Shown here: positions 1 to 8,630 of the stretch, piece after piece
How the letters are laid out: the number at the start of each line of letters is the position of its first letter
Position numbering within the stretch: position 1 is the stretch's first letter
Assembly (NCBI GenBank): GCA_027575765.1
Contig: JANBPT010000421.1
Span: 1 to 36,835, forward strand
DNA length: 36,835 nt
Direction: 5' to 3'
From: Tieghemiomyces parasiticus
Taxonomy: Eukaryota > Kickxellomycota > Dimargaritomycetes > Dimargaritales > Dimargaritaceae
The notes under the pieces: model-generated
Databases searched by the model: none
Seen by the model: the letters and a program-made list of their open reading frames with translations, nothing else
Told to the model about the DNA's origin: nothing
Translations under genes and position numbers: made by a program

Positions 1-68
1 CTATTCTACTATCACAGAATTTGTGGTTCTGAAATAGTAGACTTGGACTTTACCCTGGGATGATCTAA
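1..68. repeat. Stem-loop at the left edge of a hairpin-rich non-coding stretch
   Basis: Bases 6-12 (CTACTAT) are the reverse complement of 34-40 (ATAGTAG), and inside them CAGAA (14-18) pairs with TTCTG (27-31), giving a nested stem-loop of about 35 nt. No coding sequence is visible. It is the first of several short perfect inverted repeats in the first kilobase. Function is unknown. Confidence 0.5.
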
Positions 69-242
69 TGTGGTGGTCCCCAATCACCACAGGAAGGATC
101 TACATCCCCCTGCATACTGTGTGTAATCTTAAACCTTAATCCTGCCTTTCCCCCACAAGGGGATTGGCAATTGATTACGCCTTCTGGGTATCAGCATGCC
201 CATTAGATATGGTCAAGAGGGAAATTGGGTGTTGGCACCACA
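69..242. repeat. LTR-like direct repeat, copy A
   Basis: This block shares a 22-nt identical word (95-116) with copy B (974-995), then a common CTTAAACCTTAATCC core, a C-rich stretch ending in ACAA, and a shared GGCACCACAAAA end. It opens TGTGGTG and closes CACCACA, so it has the 5'-TG...CA-3' imperfect inverted termini typical of LTRs. Its first 23 bases (69-91) also form a perfect 7-bp hairpin. The two copies start about 880-890 bp apart in the same orientation. They are clearly diverged, so the pair is old or under little constraint. An LTR-like or miniature retroelement origin is an inference. Confidence 0.55.
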
Positions 243-959
243 AAAATGTAAAGCGGACCGGTATCTGGAAGCCGGTCCCGCTTTCAAAAGAACCTCTGAG
301 ACGAAGTGGAGAGTTCAGGAAAATACAGTCGGACCAGGGCTGTCCGAATCTGTAACGCAAAGTTTGATAGGTTAACTATTGACAGAGAAAACCTCAATAC
401 AAAATCTAGAAAACGTTACCAACAAGCAAGCTTAAGAGAATATTGGTACTAGACTTTACTAACGGAATAGTGCCAATGGATGGCACTATGGGACAGGAAT
501 TGGGAATAAGCTGCTGGGCCCTGTATTGCATACTTGGGCCCAGCTTTTAGACTATGACTATACTAAAGGAATAACACTAATTGGTGGAGGGCCTGGCTGG
601 CCCCCGTCTCTTCCGGGCCTCTCCCAGAGGTTGCCCGGTCTCTTATCTTTTGTTATTTTCAATGGTTGTATAGGCGTGGCCTATTCCAGCTCCTCAAAGG
701 GATAAGCCGTGCTTGGCTTCACAGAAATTGTGGTGCTAGGCTCTGGGCAATGGTTTTTGGTAAGGCTGTACGCAACGACGGTCTGGGCCTAACGTCCGGA
801 GAAATAGCGTTGTTTACGATAACGGTTAGAAGTAAATAGTATGGGATTGCATTTGTTGACAATAGGGAAAATAATGATTTAATAAAACGAATTCAAAGTA
901 ACGATAGAGAAAAATTAGCTGGCGAGCCCTCGCCTAACTGCGCGGGCTCGCTTTTATAC
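243..959. repeat. Hairpin-rich non-coding segment between the two direct repeats
   Basis: No ORF with coding character is visible. There are four GC-rich or perfect inverted repeats: 251-261 with 272-283 (AAGCGG[G]ACCGG stem, one bulge); 467-474 with 482-489 (ATAGTGCC, 8 bp perfect); 513-521 with 536-544 (GCTGGGCCC, 9 bp perfect); 922-929 with 944-951 (GCGAGCCC, 8 bp perfect). The first, third and fourth have loops of 10-14 nt and end in GC followed by TTT. The segment lacks retroelement protein coding. If the flanking repeats are LTRs it would be the internal region of a small non-autonomous element. Confidence 0.5.
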
Positions 960-1120
960 TGGTGGTGGGGAAAAGGATCTACATCCCCCTGCATAAGGTG
1001 CTTAACCTTAAACCTTAATCCTAGCCTTCCCCACAATGGGTTCGGCTATTATTTTTGTGTCTTCAATGTTGACATGCCCGTCAGATGCCTTCAGGAGGGA
1101 CCGCGGGCGTCGGCACCACA
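960..1120. repeat. LTR-like direct repeat, copy B, beside tRNA-Asn
   Basis: This is the second copy of the repeat at 69-242, with a TGGTGG start and a CACCACA end. It ends only 8 bp before the first base of the tRNA-Asn gene at 1129. Several fungal LTR retroelements (Ty1 and Ty3 type) insert just upstream of Pol III genes, so the position fits such an origin. I see no clear target-site duplication around the A-to-B unit or around either copy alone. Confidence 0.5.
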
Positions 1121-1128
1121 AAATATCG

Positions 1129-1202
1129 GCTTCTGTGGCGCAATCGGCTAGCGCGTCTGACTGTTAATCAGGAGGTTGGTGGTTCAAGCCCACCCAGGAG
1201 CG
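1129..1202 (+). tRNA. tRNA-Asn (anticodon GUU)
   Basis: A full cloverleaf can be drawn. The acceptor stem is GCTTCTG with CAGGAGC (one G-U pair), the D stem GCGC/GCGC, the anticodon stem TCTGA/TCAGG around loop CTGTTAA with anticodon GTT at 1163-1165, and the T stem GGTGG/CCACC with loop TTCAAGC. The discriminator base is G1202. There is no intron and no encoded CCA, as expected for a eukaryotic nuclear tRNA. The sequence closely resembles eukaryotic tRNA-Asn. Confidence 0.96.
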
Positions 1203-1206
1203 AATA

Positions 1207-1212
1207 TTTTTT
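1207..1212 (+). terminator. Pol III terminator of tRNA-Asn
   Basis: A run of six T lies 4 bases after the discriminator base, the usual RNA polymerase III termination signal. Confidence 0.8.
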
Positions 1213-1780
1213 AACTAAACAGATCATTAACTACTTTTTTCCGATAATGCTGTTGCACTTGCAAGCATCTCAGTAATCACAGTCCGCATCCTACGTCAGG
1301 TCTTACCATTGGTATGTTGCCTTCGATTCGCAATCACTGCACACATTTTGCTGGCCGCCCAGTGTCCATGGATTTAGATTGATTGTACCTTATAACTCAA
1401 AAAACGGAGTGGAGCACCAAAGATATGCAATGGGTTTAATGGAAGGCTATGGTACAGGGGTCAACGAACGAAAGCGAAAAAAAAATGCAAGGCTAATGGA
1501 TGACTGGAGTCCAAGGGGTTAATAAAGACTTAAGGCTAAATTAGGCTACGCAGTGAATGGCAATACATAAAGTGAGGACGCTTTGAAAGCATGTCAGTAG
1601 TAAAAGACCATCATGTAAATGTGTCTAGAGAGCACGGAAATGCCCAAGGCGGCTATGGTAGTGCGTGATGCGGTGTGGGGCAATCTGAGGGGCGGGTAGT
1701 TTGAGACTGATGAGTTGTGACAGTTCTAGATAACCTAGGTCAACAATGAACACCGAGGTCTAGCAAGTTGGAAAGTCGTA
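1213..1780. other. Intergenic: tRNA-Asn to 3' end of bZIP gene
   Basis: No gene is recognisable. It includes an A9 tract near 1480. The 3' UTR of the minus-strand bZIP gene must lie at the right side, but no AATAAA on the minus strand was seen close to its stop. Confidence 0.5.
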
Positions 1781-3118
1781 TTAGGAGTGTTGGGTCCCAT
1801 CGGTAGCTGCTATAGCGGTGGCTTCGCTCGCCACCACTGATACACTAGGCGCATAGCTTCCGACTGAATAACCACCGCCACTCGGTGAGGCATTGGGCTG
1901 CGAGAGGAGATACGGATAACCAGGCGACGGAGGGACGCATCCGAAAGGGCTAGGAGACACTAGGCCAGAGGGAAAAGCCGGTGACGGGGGCATAGCGTGG
2001 TAAGTAGACGCTTGGTGCTGGCCGTGTATGGTACTCGGCGGCTGCGTCGGCATCGAGACGTGGACGCCAGCGGGGGTGGTAGGCATGGCGAAGCCAGGAG
2101 TGACCGGGGACGGGTAGAGACGACGGTACTGGCTGAGTTCCTCGGCGCAGACCTTGAATTGCTGGTGTAGGTGCATATACTGCCGCGACAAGAGCGCATT
2201 CTGGGTTTGCAGATCGGTTATGTACTGTGTCCGCTTTTCACGGCTGCGGCGGGCGGCGAGGCGGTTGCGTTCTCTACGCCGATTGATCCGGCGGCGGAGG
2301 GCGGGGTCGACATTGCCATTGTCGTCGGCTCCGTTGTCCTGAGCGTCCCCATTGCCGTCATCCGGGCCATCATCATCCGGACCGAGGTAGGCCCCTGATT
2401 TGAACCCGATATCGAACCCGGAAAACTCGCCCGCGGTCGGAGTGTGCATCAGGTAGCCGTTTTGTGAGGGGATGCGGTGGCTGAAACTACCATCGGTTGG
2501 CGACGGGGAGGCCGACGCTGGGAGGTATGGGTGGAAGTGACGAGCGGTGTAGGCAGGATCGGCTGAGTAGGGCATGCTGCCGTTGGCCATGTCCACCATG
2601 CCCATGCCATAGGGTGTGTGCGGAGCGCTGAACGTGGCAGACACGGGAGTGGACGCATTGAAGGAGCTGGGTGCGGTGGGGGAGTAAAGGGCAAGAAGCT
2701 GGTCCTGCGTGGCCGTCAGTAGGGTCGGCGCGCAGAGGGGCGTAATCTTCTTGGAGCCGTTGCTACTCATGCGTCTCTGGTACAGAGATAACTGAGAAGG
2801 GGTGTTCATCGCCTGAGAAATCGCTGCAGGAACAGACCGCTGGGGTTGGGCGTGGGAGAAGCCACTGTACCGTATACCGGTGTCCCCGCTGGGCGAAACC
2901 TGGGTACTTGACGACCGCGACGTACCCGCTTCATCGGCGTGATATGCCTGGCCGACGCCATCTCCTGATGTCGGCGGCTGGAGAGTATTGTGGGCGACGA
3001 GATCGGGTACGAGACCGTTCAGGTAATACTGGCTCGAGTGATTGAAGCCGAGCTCCTGGGGCACGATGGACGACGTCGACGAGGGCTCCTCGGGGATGTA
3101 CGTGGGATTCTGGGCCAT
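1781..3118 (-). CDS. bZIP transcription factor
   Basis: This 445-aa intronless protein is a DNA-binding regulator expected to act in the nucleus as a dimer. The basic region is at residues 275-296 and carries the family signature N285-x-x-A288-A289-x-x-S292-R293, followed by a leucine zipper at about 303-334. The zipper has Leu at three heptad positions and then C and Y, so it is short. Just before it lies an Asp/Asn/Gly-rich acidic stretch (248-271). The rest is low-complexity, rich in Ser, Pro, Gln, Tyr and Met (1-240 and 336-445), probably activation or regulatory segments. The start has a good context (ACCATGG). Which bZIP subfamily (CREB/ATF, AP-1-like or other) is not resolved. A CRE-like site lies about 310 bp upstream of its ATG. 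Confidence 0.9.
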   Translation of the reverse strand: MAQNPTYIPEEPSSTSSIVPQELGFNHSSQYYLNGLVPDLVAHNTLQPPTSGDGVGQAYHADEAGTSRSSSTQVSPSGDTGIRYSGFSHAQPQRSVPAAISQAMNTPSQLSLYQRRMSSNGSKKITPLCAPTLLTATQDQLLALYSPTAPSSFNASTPVSATFSAPHTPYGMGMVDMANGSMPYSADPAYTARHFHPYLPASASPSPTDGSFSHRIPSQNGYLMHTPTAGEFSGFDIGFKSGAYLGPDDDGPDDGNGDAQDNGADDNGNVDPALRRRINRRRERNRLAARRSREKRTQYITDLQTQNALLSRQYMHLHQQFKVCAEELSQYRRLYPSPVTPGFAMPTTPAGVHVSMPTQPPSTIHGQHQASTYHAMPPSPAFPSGLVSPSPFGCVPPSPGYPYLLSQPNASPSGGGYSVGSYAPSVSVVASEATAIAATDGTQHS

Positions 3119-3500
3119 GGTAAACCTCGATCGATGGGCCCAAGAAGCGCTATATGGCCGACGGGAGGAGAATGAGGAGAGTTACTGGTACCCAGCGGGA
3201 AGGGAGTTGACGGTGCGAACAACAAAATGGGCGGCACAAAGCGGCGGTGAGTGGAAGAGGATCGGACAGGTTTCTCGCGCGCAGTCCGGTCGGATCGGGG
3301 TATACAAGTGCACGAAAGGGGGCTACGGTGCTATGAGTAAATGTAGAGACGAGCCAGGTAAATCTTTCTTGGACTGCGAACACTGGGTAAGGTGCTGAAT
3401 AGAACCGATGACCAGGGCGGGGCTGACGTCGAGCGGCAGCTGGAAATTGTAACAAGAGAGGCAGTGATCGTACTATAAAACAGGGTTAGTATTCGTACGT
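3119..3500 (-). promoter_or_regulatory. Promoter region of the bZIP gene with CRE-like site and TATA-like box
   Basis: The sequence upstream of the minus-strand bZIP gene holds TGACGTCG at 3424-3431, a 7-of-8 match to the palindromic CRE (TGACGTCA). A TATA-like TTTTATAG reads on the minus strand at about 3473-3480. Both motifs are visible. Their use in transcription is inference. Confidence 0.4.
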
Positions 3501-6500
3501 GCGATGGTAAACATTGGTCGAGAACTTTTGGTCTCGAACCTTGAGACCGGTCTTATTGTTGCAAAGACGGCCAGCATGGAAGTAGCAAGGTATTGCAAAA
3601 AAAACGGGCCATAGAGATATATGGCCGAGTCTAGGAGCAACGAGAGCCGCGGTAGAGCCCTAAAGTTGAGATGGCCGGAAGATGCTAATCGATTAGGCGA
3701 TGAAAGAGCGCGCCAACGATAATGCGATTATACTACCCATCTGCATAAGAGTTGGTATGAATTTTTAAGAGCGTAAGTCTCACAAACCACGACGAAGGAG
3801 ACTGTGCTATGGCATCAACGCCGAATCGAGACGCCCAAATAGATCGCTGCTAAAGCAATAGGCTTAACGATGAGGTGCACAAAGATGGATATCACTAACC
3901 GAGGTTAGCGGCACTTACTTTGAATCTGGGAAAGTGGGATTCCCTTATTGATTGTTCAATGGCCGGCGGTGAGTGCCAGGCGGGGGAGGGAGCGTTACCG
4001 AGTGGTGTAGGGATACAGTTGAGCGCACGGGGTTCTCTTCGAACGCTGTGGTGTAGCCCGCAATATAGTGGACCCGAACCTAAAGGTATACAACGATGAT
4101 AGAGCAAATATAAGTTGAGCGAAAGACCAATGGTAACGAACAGCAGGTTGGTCGACGATCCGAATATCGGACAGGAAGAGTGAGGATAGGCAACCAGGGA
4201 TGCGTGTTGGAAGAAACCAAAGACACGGAAAGGACGGAGATAGATATTGCCTAACGCGAGAAGGGGGGGCGCACAGGGCAAGAGCGGAATACTCGATAAT
4301 TAATACCACAGAGTAGCAGGGGGGACTGGTCCGAGAAATGAGGTGGAGGGGTGCCGCCGGGTCGAGAAAATTGAATGATTCGCGTGGGGGCTAGTGGCAC
4401 AATCAGTACATTAGACCAGAGGGGCAGTGAGCAATATAGGTGGGCTGTGCTACGAGGTTCCAAGTCGAACGGTTGTTGGGCGAACAAAGGCTGGGTCAAG
4501 AAAAGCACGGCCAGGTTGGAACGGGTCCGGACAACCGTCGAGGACGGGGCTGCTACGGCGCGGGGCTTTTCCTGGCGAGGTACCAAAGTGTGGGTACGCG
4601 TAAAGGGCGGATGGTGGTGCGCAACAGTACGCCTTACAGTTTTGAGATTCAGTGGCTACAAGGGTTACAAATTGTATCAATCCTAGTCATGTGGTAACAA
4701 ACCGTGAAATAGAGCACAAGCCAAGAGTTGAGAAGAAAGCGAAATGGGGGTCTGCTGGCAGCAATAAAGAGGTCAAACGAACACAAGGGTCCGAAGAAAA
4801 GATGTTGGACAAGCCACGACAGGGGAGCAGTGATGACAGTTAGCTATGTTAACCTTGCGACGCCCCACCTCTGTCTTTATATACCTCAAGAGCCCTGCAA
4901 CGCGGTGTGGTGTGGCACGTAACGACCGGAAGCAGCGAGCAGAGTGGACGGTGGGAACGGGCTAGCAGTCCAGGTACCAGCCGCTTGCCGGCCTCCACTT
5001 GCGTAGCTGCTCCGGATCACGAGCGCGCCAGGGGAAAGGCGGCTATGAATCGAGGGGCCGGCTTGGCTCTAGCTAAAAAAACAGCGAGCGGCCGGAGGTG
5101 CAATAAGGGAACTGCAAGACTCCTTGTCGCAGTGTGTACGTGGGTGAAGACCGTCGGGCTTCGCAACACACCTTGCCAGTTTCCCACCTTATGCTACCCG
5201 ACAGAACCATGAAACGCAGGAGGCCACGGAACAGTGTGGCTCCAGCGGCGAAAGCGAAGAATAACCTGGGCATAAGTGGCGGACTGGCAGTGCTCCCTAA
5301 TACCGCCGGTCGCGCTGACACTGTGTGGAGTGAATCCAGGAGGAAGGTGGGAGGAGAAGGGGGCACAGTGTGGGGTAGGGAAAAAGAAGCACAAGTACGG
5401 GGATGGTGTTGGGGCTAGCTGGAGGGCGAATGGTGGGAGGGTCGCCGCATAGCTCTGGAACTAGAAAAAAAGAATCAACGAACAACAGCCACCACACCCC
5501 CTAGTCTCGTTCCCGCCTGTGCCCTGGGAGAGGGAGGTAAGTGGGTATGTGTGTGGTAGGCAGGTGATACTACAATAGAGTACACCTGGAAGCCGAGCTC
5601 TGCGTCCCGGAATCCTATAGCCTGACCGTCGTTTTTCCCGCCAGAGATGAGTAAACGGGTGCTGGCCAACCCCTTAGCGCCTCTACAAGGGAAGATAAGT
5701 CGGAGGCCTCCATCGAACTTACAGAGTTACCCAAGCCGAGAAGTGCATCAGTTCACCCCATTAGGGAAGTAGAGAATAAGGGGGTAGAGGTCAGCTTCGC
5801 CACGTCCATGCGAAGGCTCTGAATAGATAAAAAAAGAAACACCACCACTGTGAACCTGGGCCTACCTGGTGGGTTATCACCCAGCCCGCGGACGCTTATG
5901 TACAAGATCGCCCGGATCGAGTCTAAAATAGAGGCTGCGTGTGGCTGCCGCTCGGGGCGTTGGACTAGGCCCTACTGTAAAGGCGCTGGGTCTTCTTCAC
6001 CCGTTTCCGTTACACTATCAGTGGAACCCGGTAACGCATCCCACGTAGGCCACGCTAAAGAGCGGAAAGACAGGCGAATCTAGGTGAAGGAACGACTAAG
6101 TAGCCCTGCGAAGTAGCACCATTTTCGCTCTTCCCTCGTTTGGTGTACTACTGCGGGCAGAAGGGCAATCGTCCACCTCCTTAGCTATTAATTCGGCAGC
6201 CACCCATTACGTCGGCCTGACCGTTTATTGCCAACGCGTAACTCTTGGTGCTTTATGGTGTTCTTGCCTAACAGGGAAAGAATTTTCCTGCCGATAGTAA
6301 TCGACGGGTGCAGAGGTCTGGAGTGGTCCACGTCCGAACAGCGATGTAGATCCCAACGTTGTTTGTAGTCAGAGCGGCGCCCTTAGTTCGTTAGCATGTT
6401 ATCCCAGGCACCCGAAACGCATACTGGCGAAACCGAGTGGTCATGCGGGTGGGCTATTGTTCGTGCTCTTTGGTACGGAGCTGATACCGCACTTGGCTAA

Positions 6501-8495
6501 GTGGCTGGACAGTACAACGGGTGGATCGTCCAGCAAACCTATGTTGGCGAGGTTCAGTAATCTGGTCGGCGCGGATAACGACTTGGTCTAAAAAGTTTCC
6601 AATAACAAAGTGGGGCATGGAAGCCGCGGCCTTCTAAATACAACAGGGGGAAATCCCTGCCGTAATCGTTCGGTCCGTGTTCTTGTACCGCATTTGGTTT
6701 CGTCGACTCTGTTGTAGGCGCGCGTTCACCATTTAGAGGTGGGAACACTTCAATCCAGAGACTAGAGGCAAAGGATCGTCATTTTTGGGCCGCGTGGTCG
6801 CTAATTGCCAGCATGTAGACCCTATTTGTAAACCCGAACCTCGCAGATTGTACCATTGTTTGTTTCATCTGTTTCTACGAGGTCGCGGGACGGTTCAACT
6901 ATGGGCTTCGAATTTCCTGGGGAGGGTGATCCAGACGAGACAATCAACCCTCTGACGAGGGAGGCAGCGCTAGAACCGCGAGTATAGTAATCGAGACTTG
7001 TGCGAGGTACTGTATATCCAACCATTTGGCGGAAACCTTTTTCAGAGACCGACGCTATTAACCCTGTTGTCGGCATTACCGATAATAGCACCCCGACGCC
7101 CCACTTCGTTTGCATGAGGCACTATTCAGGTTAGTCTCTTGACAAATCAAAGACCCTGCAGGCGCGAGCAGCGATGTAATGCCAGTAACCTTGTTCCTTT
7201 ACTCGCAATCCTCTCTCATCGATTAGTGACCTTTTTTCCATCACAGGCTTCCCGGGTGGTGTTGCACGTGGCGTCTATTCGCCTATCAGTTAGAATGAGT
7301 CCTAGTCTGGTGTGAAGCTCAGGTCAAAAATGTGGATTGTCGATACGGAACCACAAGCTCGTGCACCGAGACACGATCCAAATCAACTTTTCCGGATTGG
7401 GTTTGCAGTGGAGTTGGTAAAGTAAACTACGCCTGGCTCGCCTGGATTTCCCTCTATATCGCCGCATCACTTCGGTTTCTCCTCATCAAATTTATCTATC
7501 TCACACCGCAGCTACCTCGGCATCATGGGGGTCGATGATAATCTACACAATCCGGTCAGGATTAAGCTTGGGAGGTCAGCGGCCGTAAGGGACATGTCAA
7601 AACGAGCATCGGATAGCTGTGTCTCATCGCCTCCCTAGCTTGGCATTTTACCCCATGCACTTCCGAGGGTAACCTTGATCATCGCTACTGAAGTCACTAC
7701 GCCTATACCATGGAGATGTCTCCTTCATTGAACTATTTATATGAGCATCGAAATCCATTATGCCGCAGTTAAAATTTAGAGGCGGTTTGTGTTATAAACA
7801 TACTGTGCACCGGACATACCGAACCCCGAAGAGATTTTGACGGATAGCACTTATTAGCAGGATGCAGGCCCGCGATTGTTGACCCGAAGTATTAATCTCT
7901 ATGATGGACATGGCACCTCCGATACTTGGGTTGCTCGAATAGCTTTTCCTCTAGCACCCTTCAAAAAGAATCTGACAGGTCGGAAAGAGCCCCGCGAAAC
8001 TGGACACTCAATATGAAAATTTGTCCATTTAACTAGCCATGCACGGAATTTACGTGATGTCCTGCTGAAGCGAGTCCGCGTGAATAATTTAAGACCGAAC
8101 ATAGTTGTCGGCCGAGCTAATAAGGTCAGATTGAAGGTAAAGCCTTAGGTTAATTACGGAAGATGAGGGTTCCAGGTCACCAGTCCCTTGTTATCTCCAT
8201 GTGTTGATGTAGAAACTTCTCAATTCACCGAGGTTTGACAAGGAGCAGTTCAAGCATGGCCAGAAAGGAGTTTCCTAATTAGCCAGGTGGCAATTAGCCA
8301 GTAGCTACTACCAGGACCATACACTCTAGTCATATTGGCAGAGGTGCCAGGGCCCCTGAGCGACCGTAAAGGCTCTACCGAGCCCAGCGACCCAATTGCG
8401 GAATGGACGGAGGGACTACAGTTAGACGACAAGCTATGGCCCAACGAAGAATTGTCACCTTGTAAGTAAAACCAGGCAATCCTTAACTCATTGAA
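3501..8495. other. Gene-poor stretch, left part
   Basis: About 5 kb with only short ORFs that resemble no family I know and lack the codon bias of the real genes here. No tRNA, long tandem repeat or transposase motif was seen. The longest minus-strand ORF at 3895-4281 (128 aa) looks non-coding. It may hold distal regulatory DNA, decayed mobile elements or nothing under selection. Confidence 0.5.
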
Positions 8496-8630
8496 ATACT
8501 GCAGACGCTCCTGTCCAAATACCGCGTTCCTTGTGAGCCCTGGGGTTGTCTTTGGTATCCCCTTCAAAGTCCCTTGCGCCCTAGATCTACGCTTTGAAGC
8601 GCGGTGTTTGGGCAGGAGCGTCTCCAGTAT
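8496..8630. repeat. Foldback element: 35-bp inverted repeat with 65-nt loop
   Basis: Bases 8496-8530 pair with 8596-8630 over 35 positions: 30 Watson-Crick pairs, 3 G-U pairs (T8514/G8612, T8520/G8606, T8527/G8599) and only two mismatches (C8502/C8624 and C8529/A8597). The 65-nt loop contains a further inverted repeat, CTTCAAAG at 8562-8569 against CTTTGAAG at 8592-8599, which competes with the base of the loop. The unit could be a structured RNA hairpin or small-RNA precursor. It could also be a miniature inverted-repeat transposon: the dinucleotide TA at 8497-8498 and 8628-8629 would fit a Tc1/mariner-type target duplication. No second copy was noticed in the window. Confidence 0.8.

Noticed and set aside
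1..1000. Mitochondrial insertion (NUMT), suggested by GC-rich hairpins like those of some fungal mitochondrial genomes
   Set aside because: No mitochondrial gene or rRNA fragment is visible and the sequence between hairpins is not very AT-rich.
1085..1276. Plus-strand ORF (63 aa) across the tRNA-Asn gene
   Set aside because: The middle part is a translation of the tRNA itself; no protein family features.
3895..4281. Minus-strand ORF of 128 aa with hydrophobic patches
   Set aside because: Several frames overlap here, the peptide matches no family I know and no splice pattern extends it.
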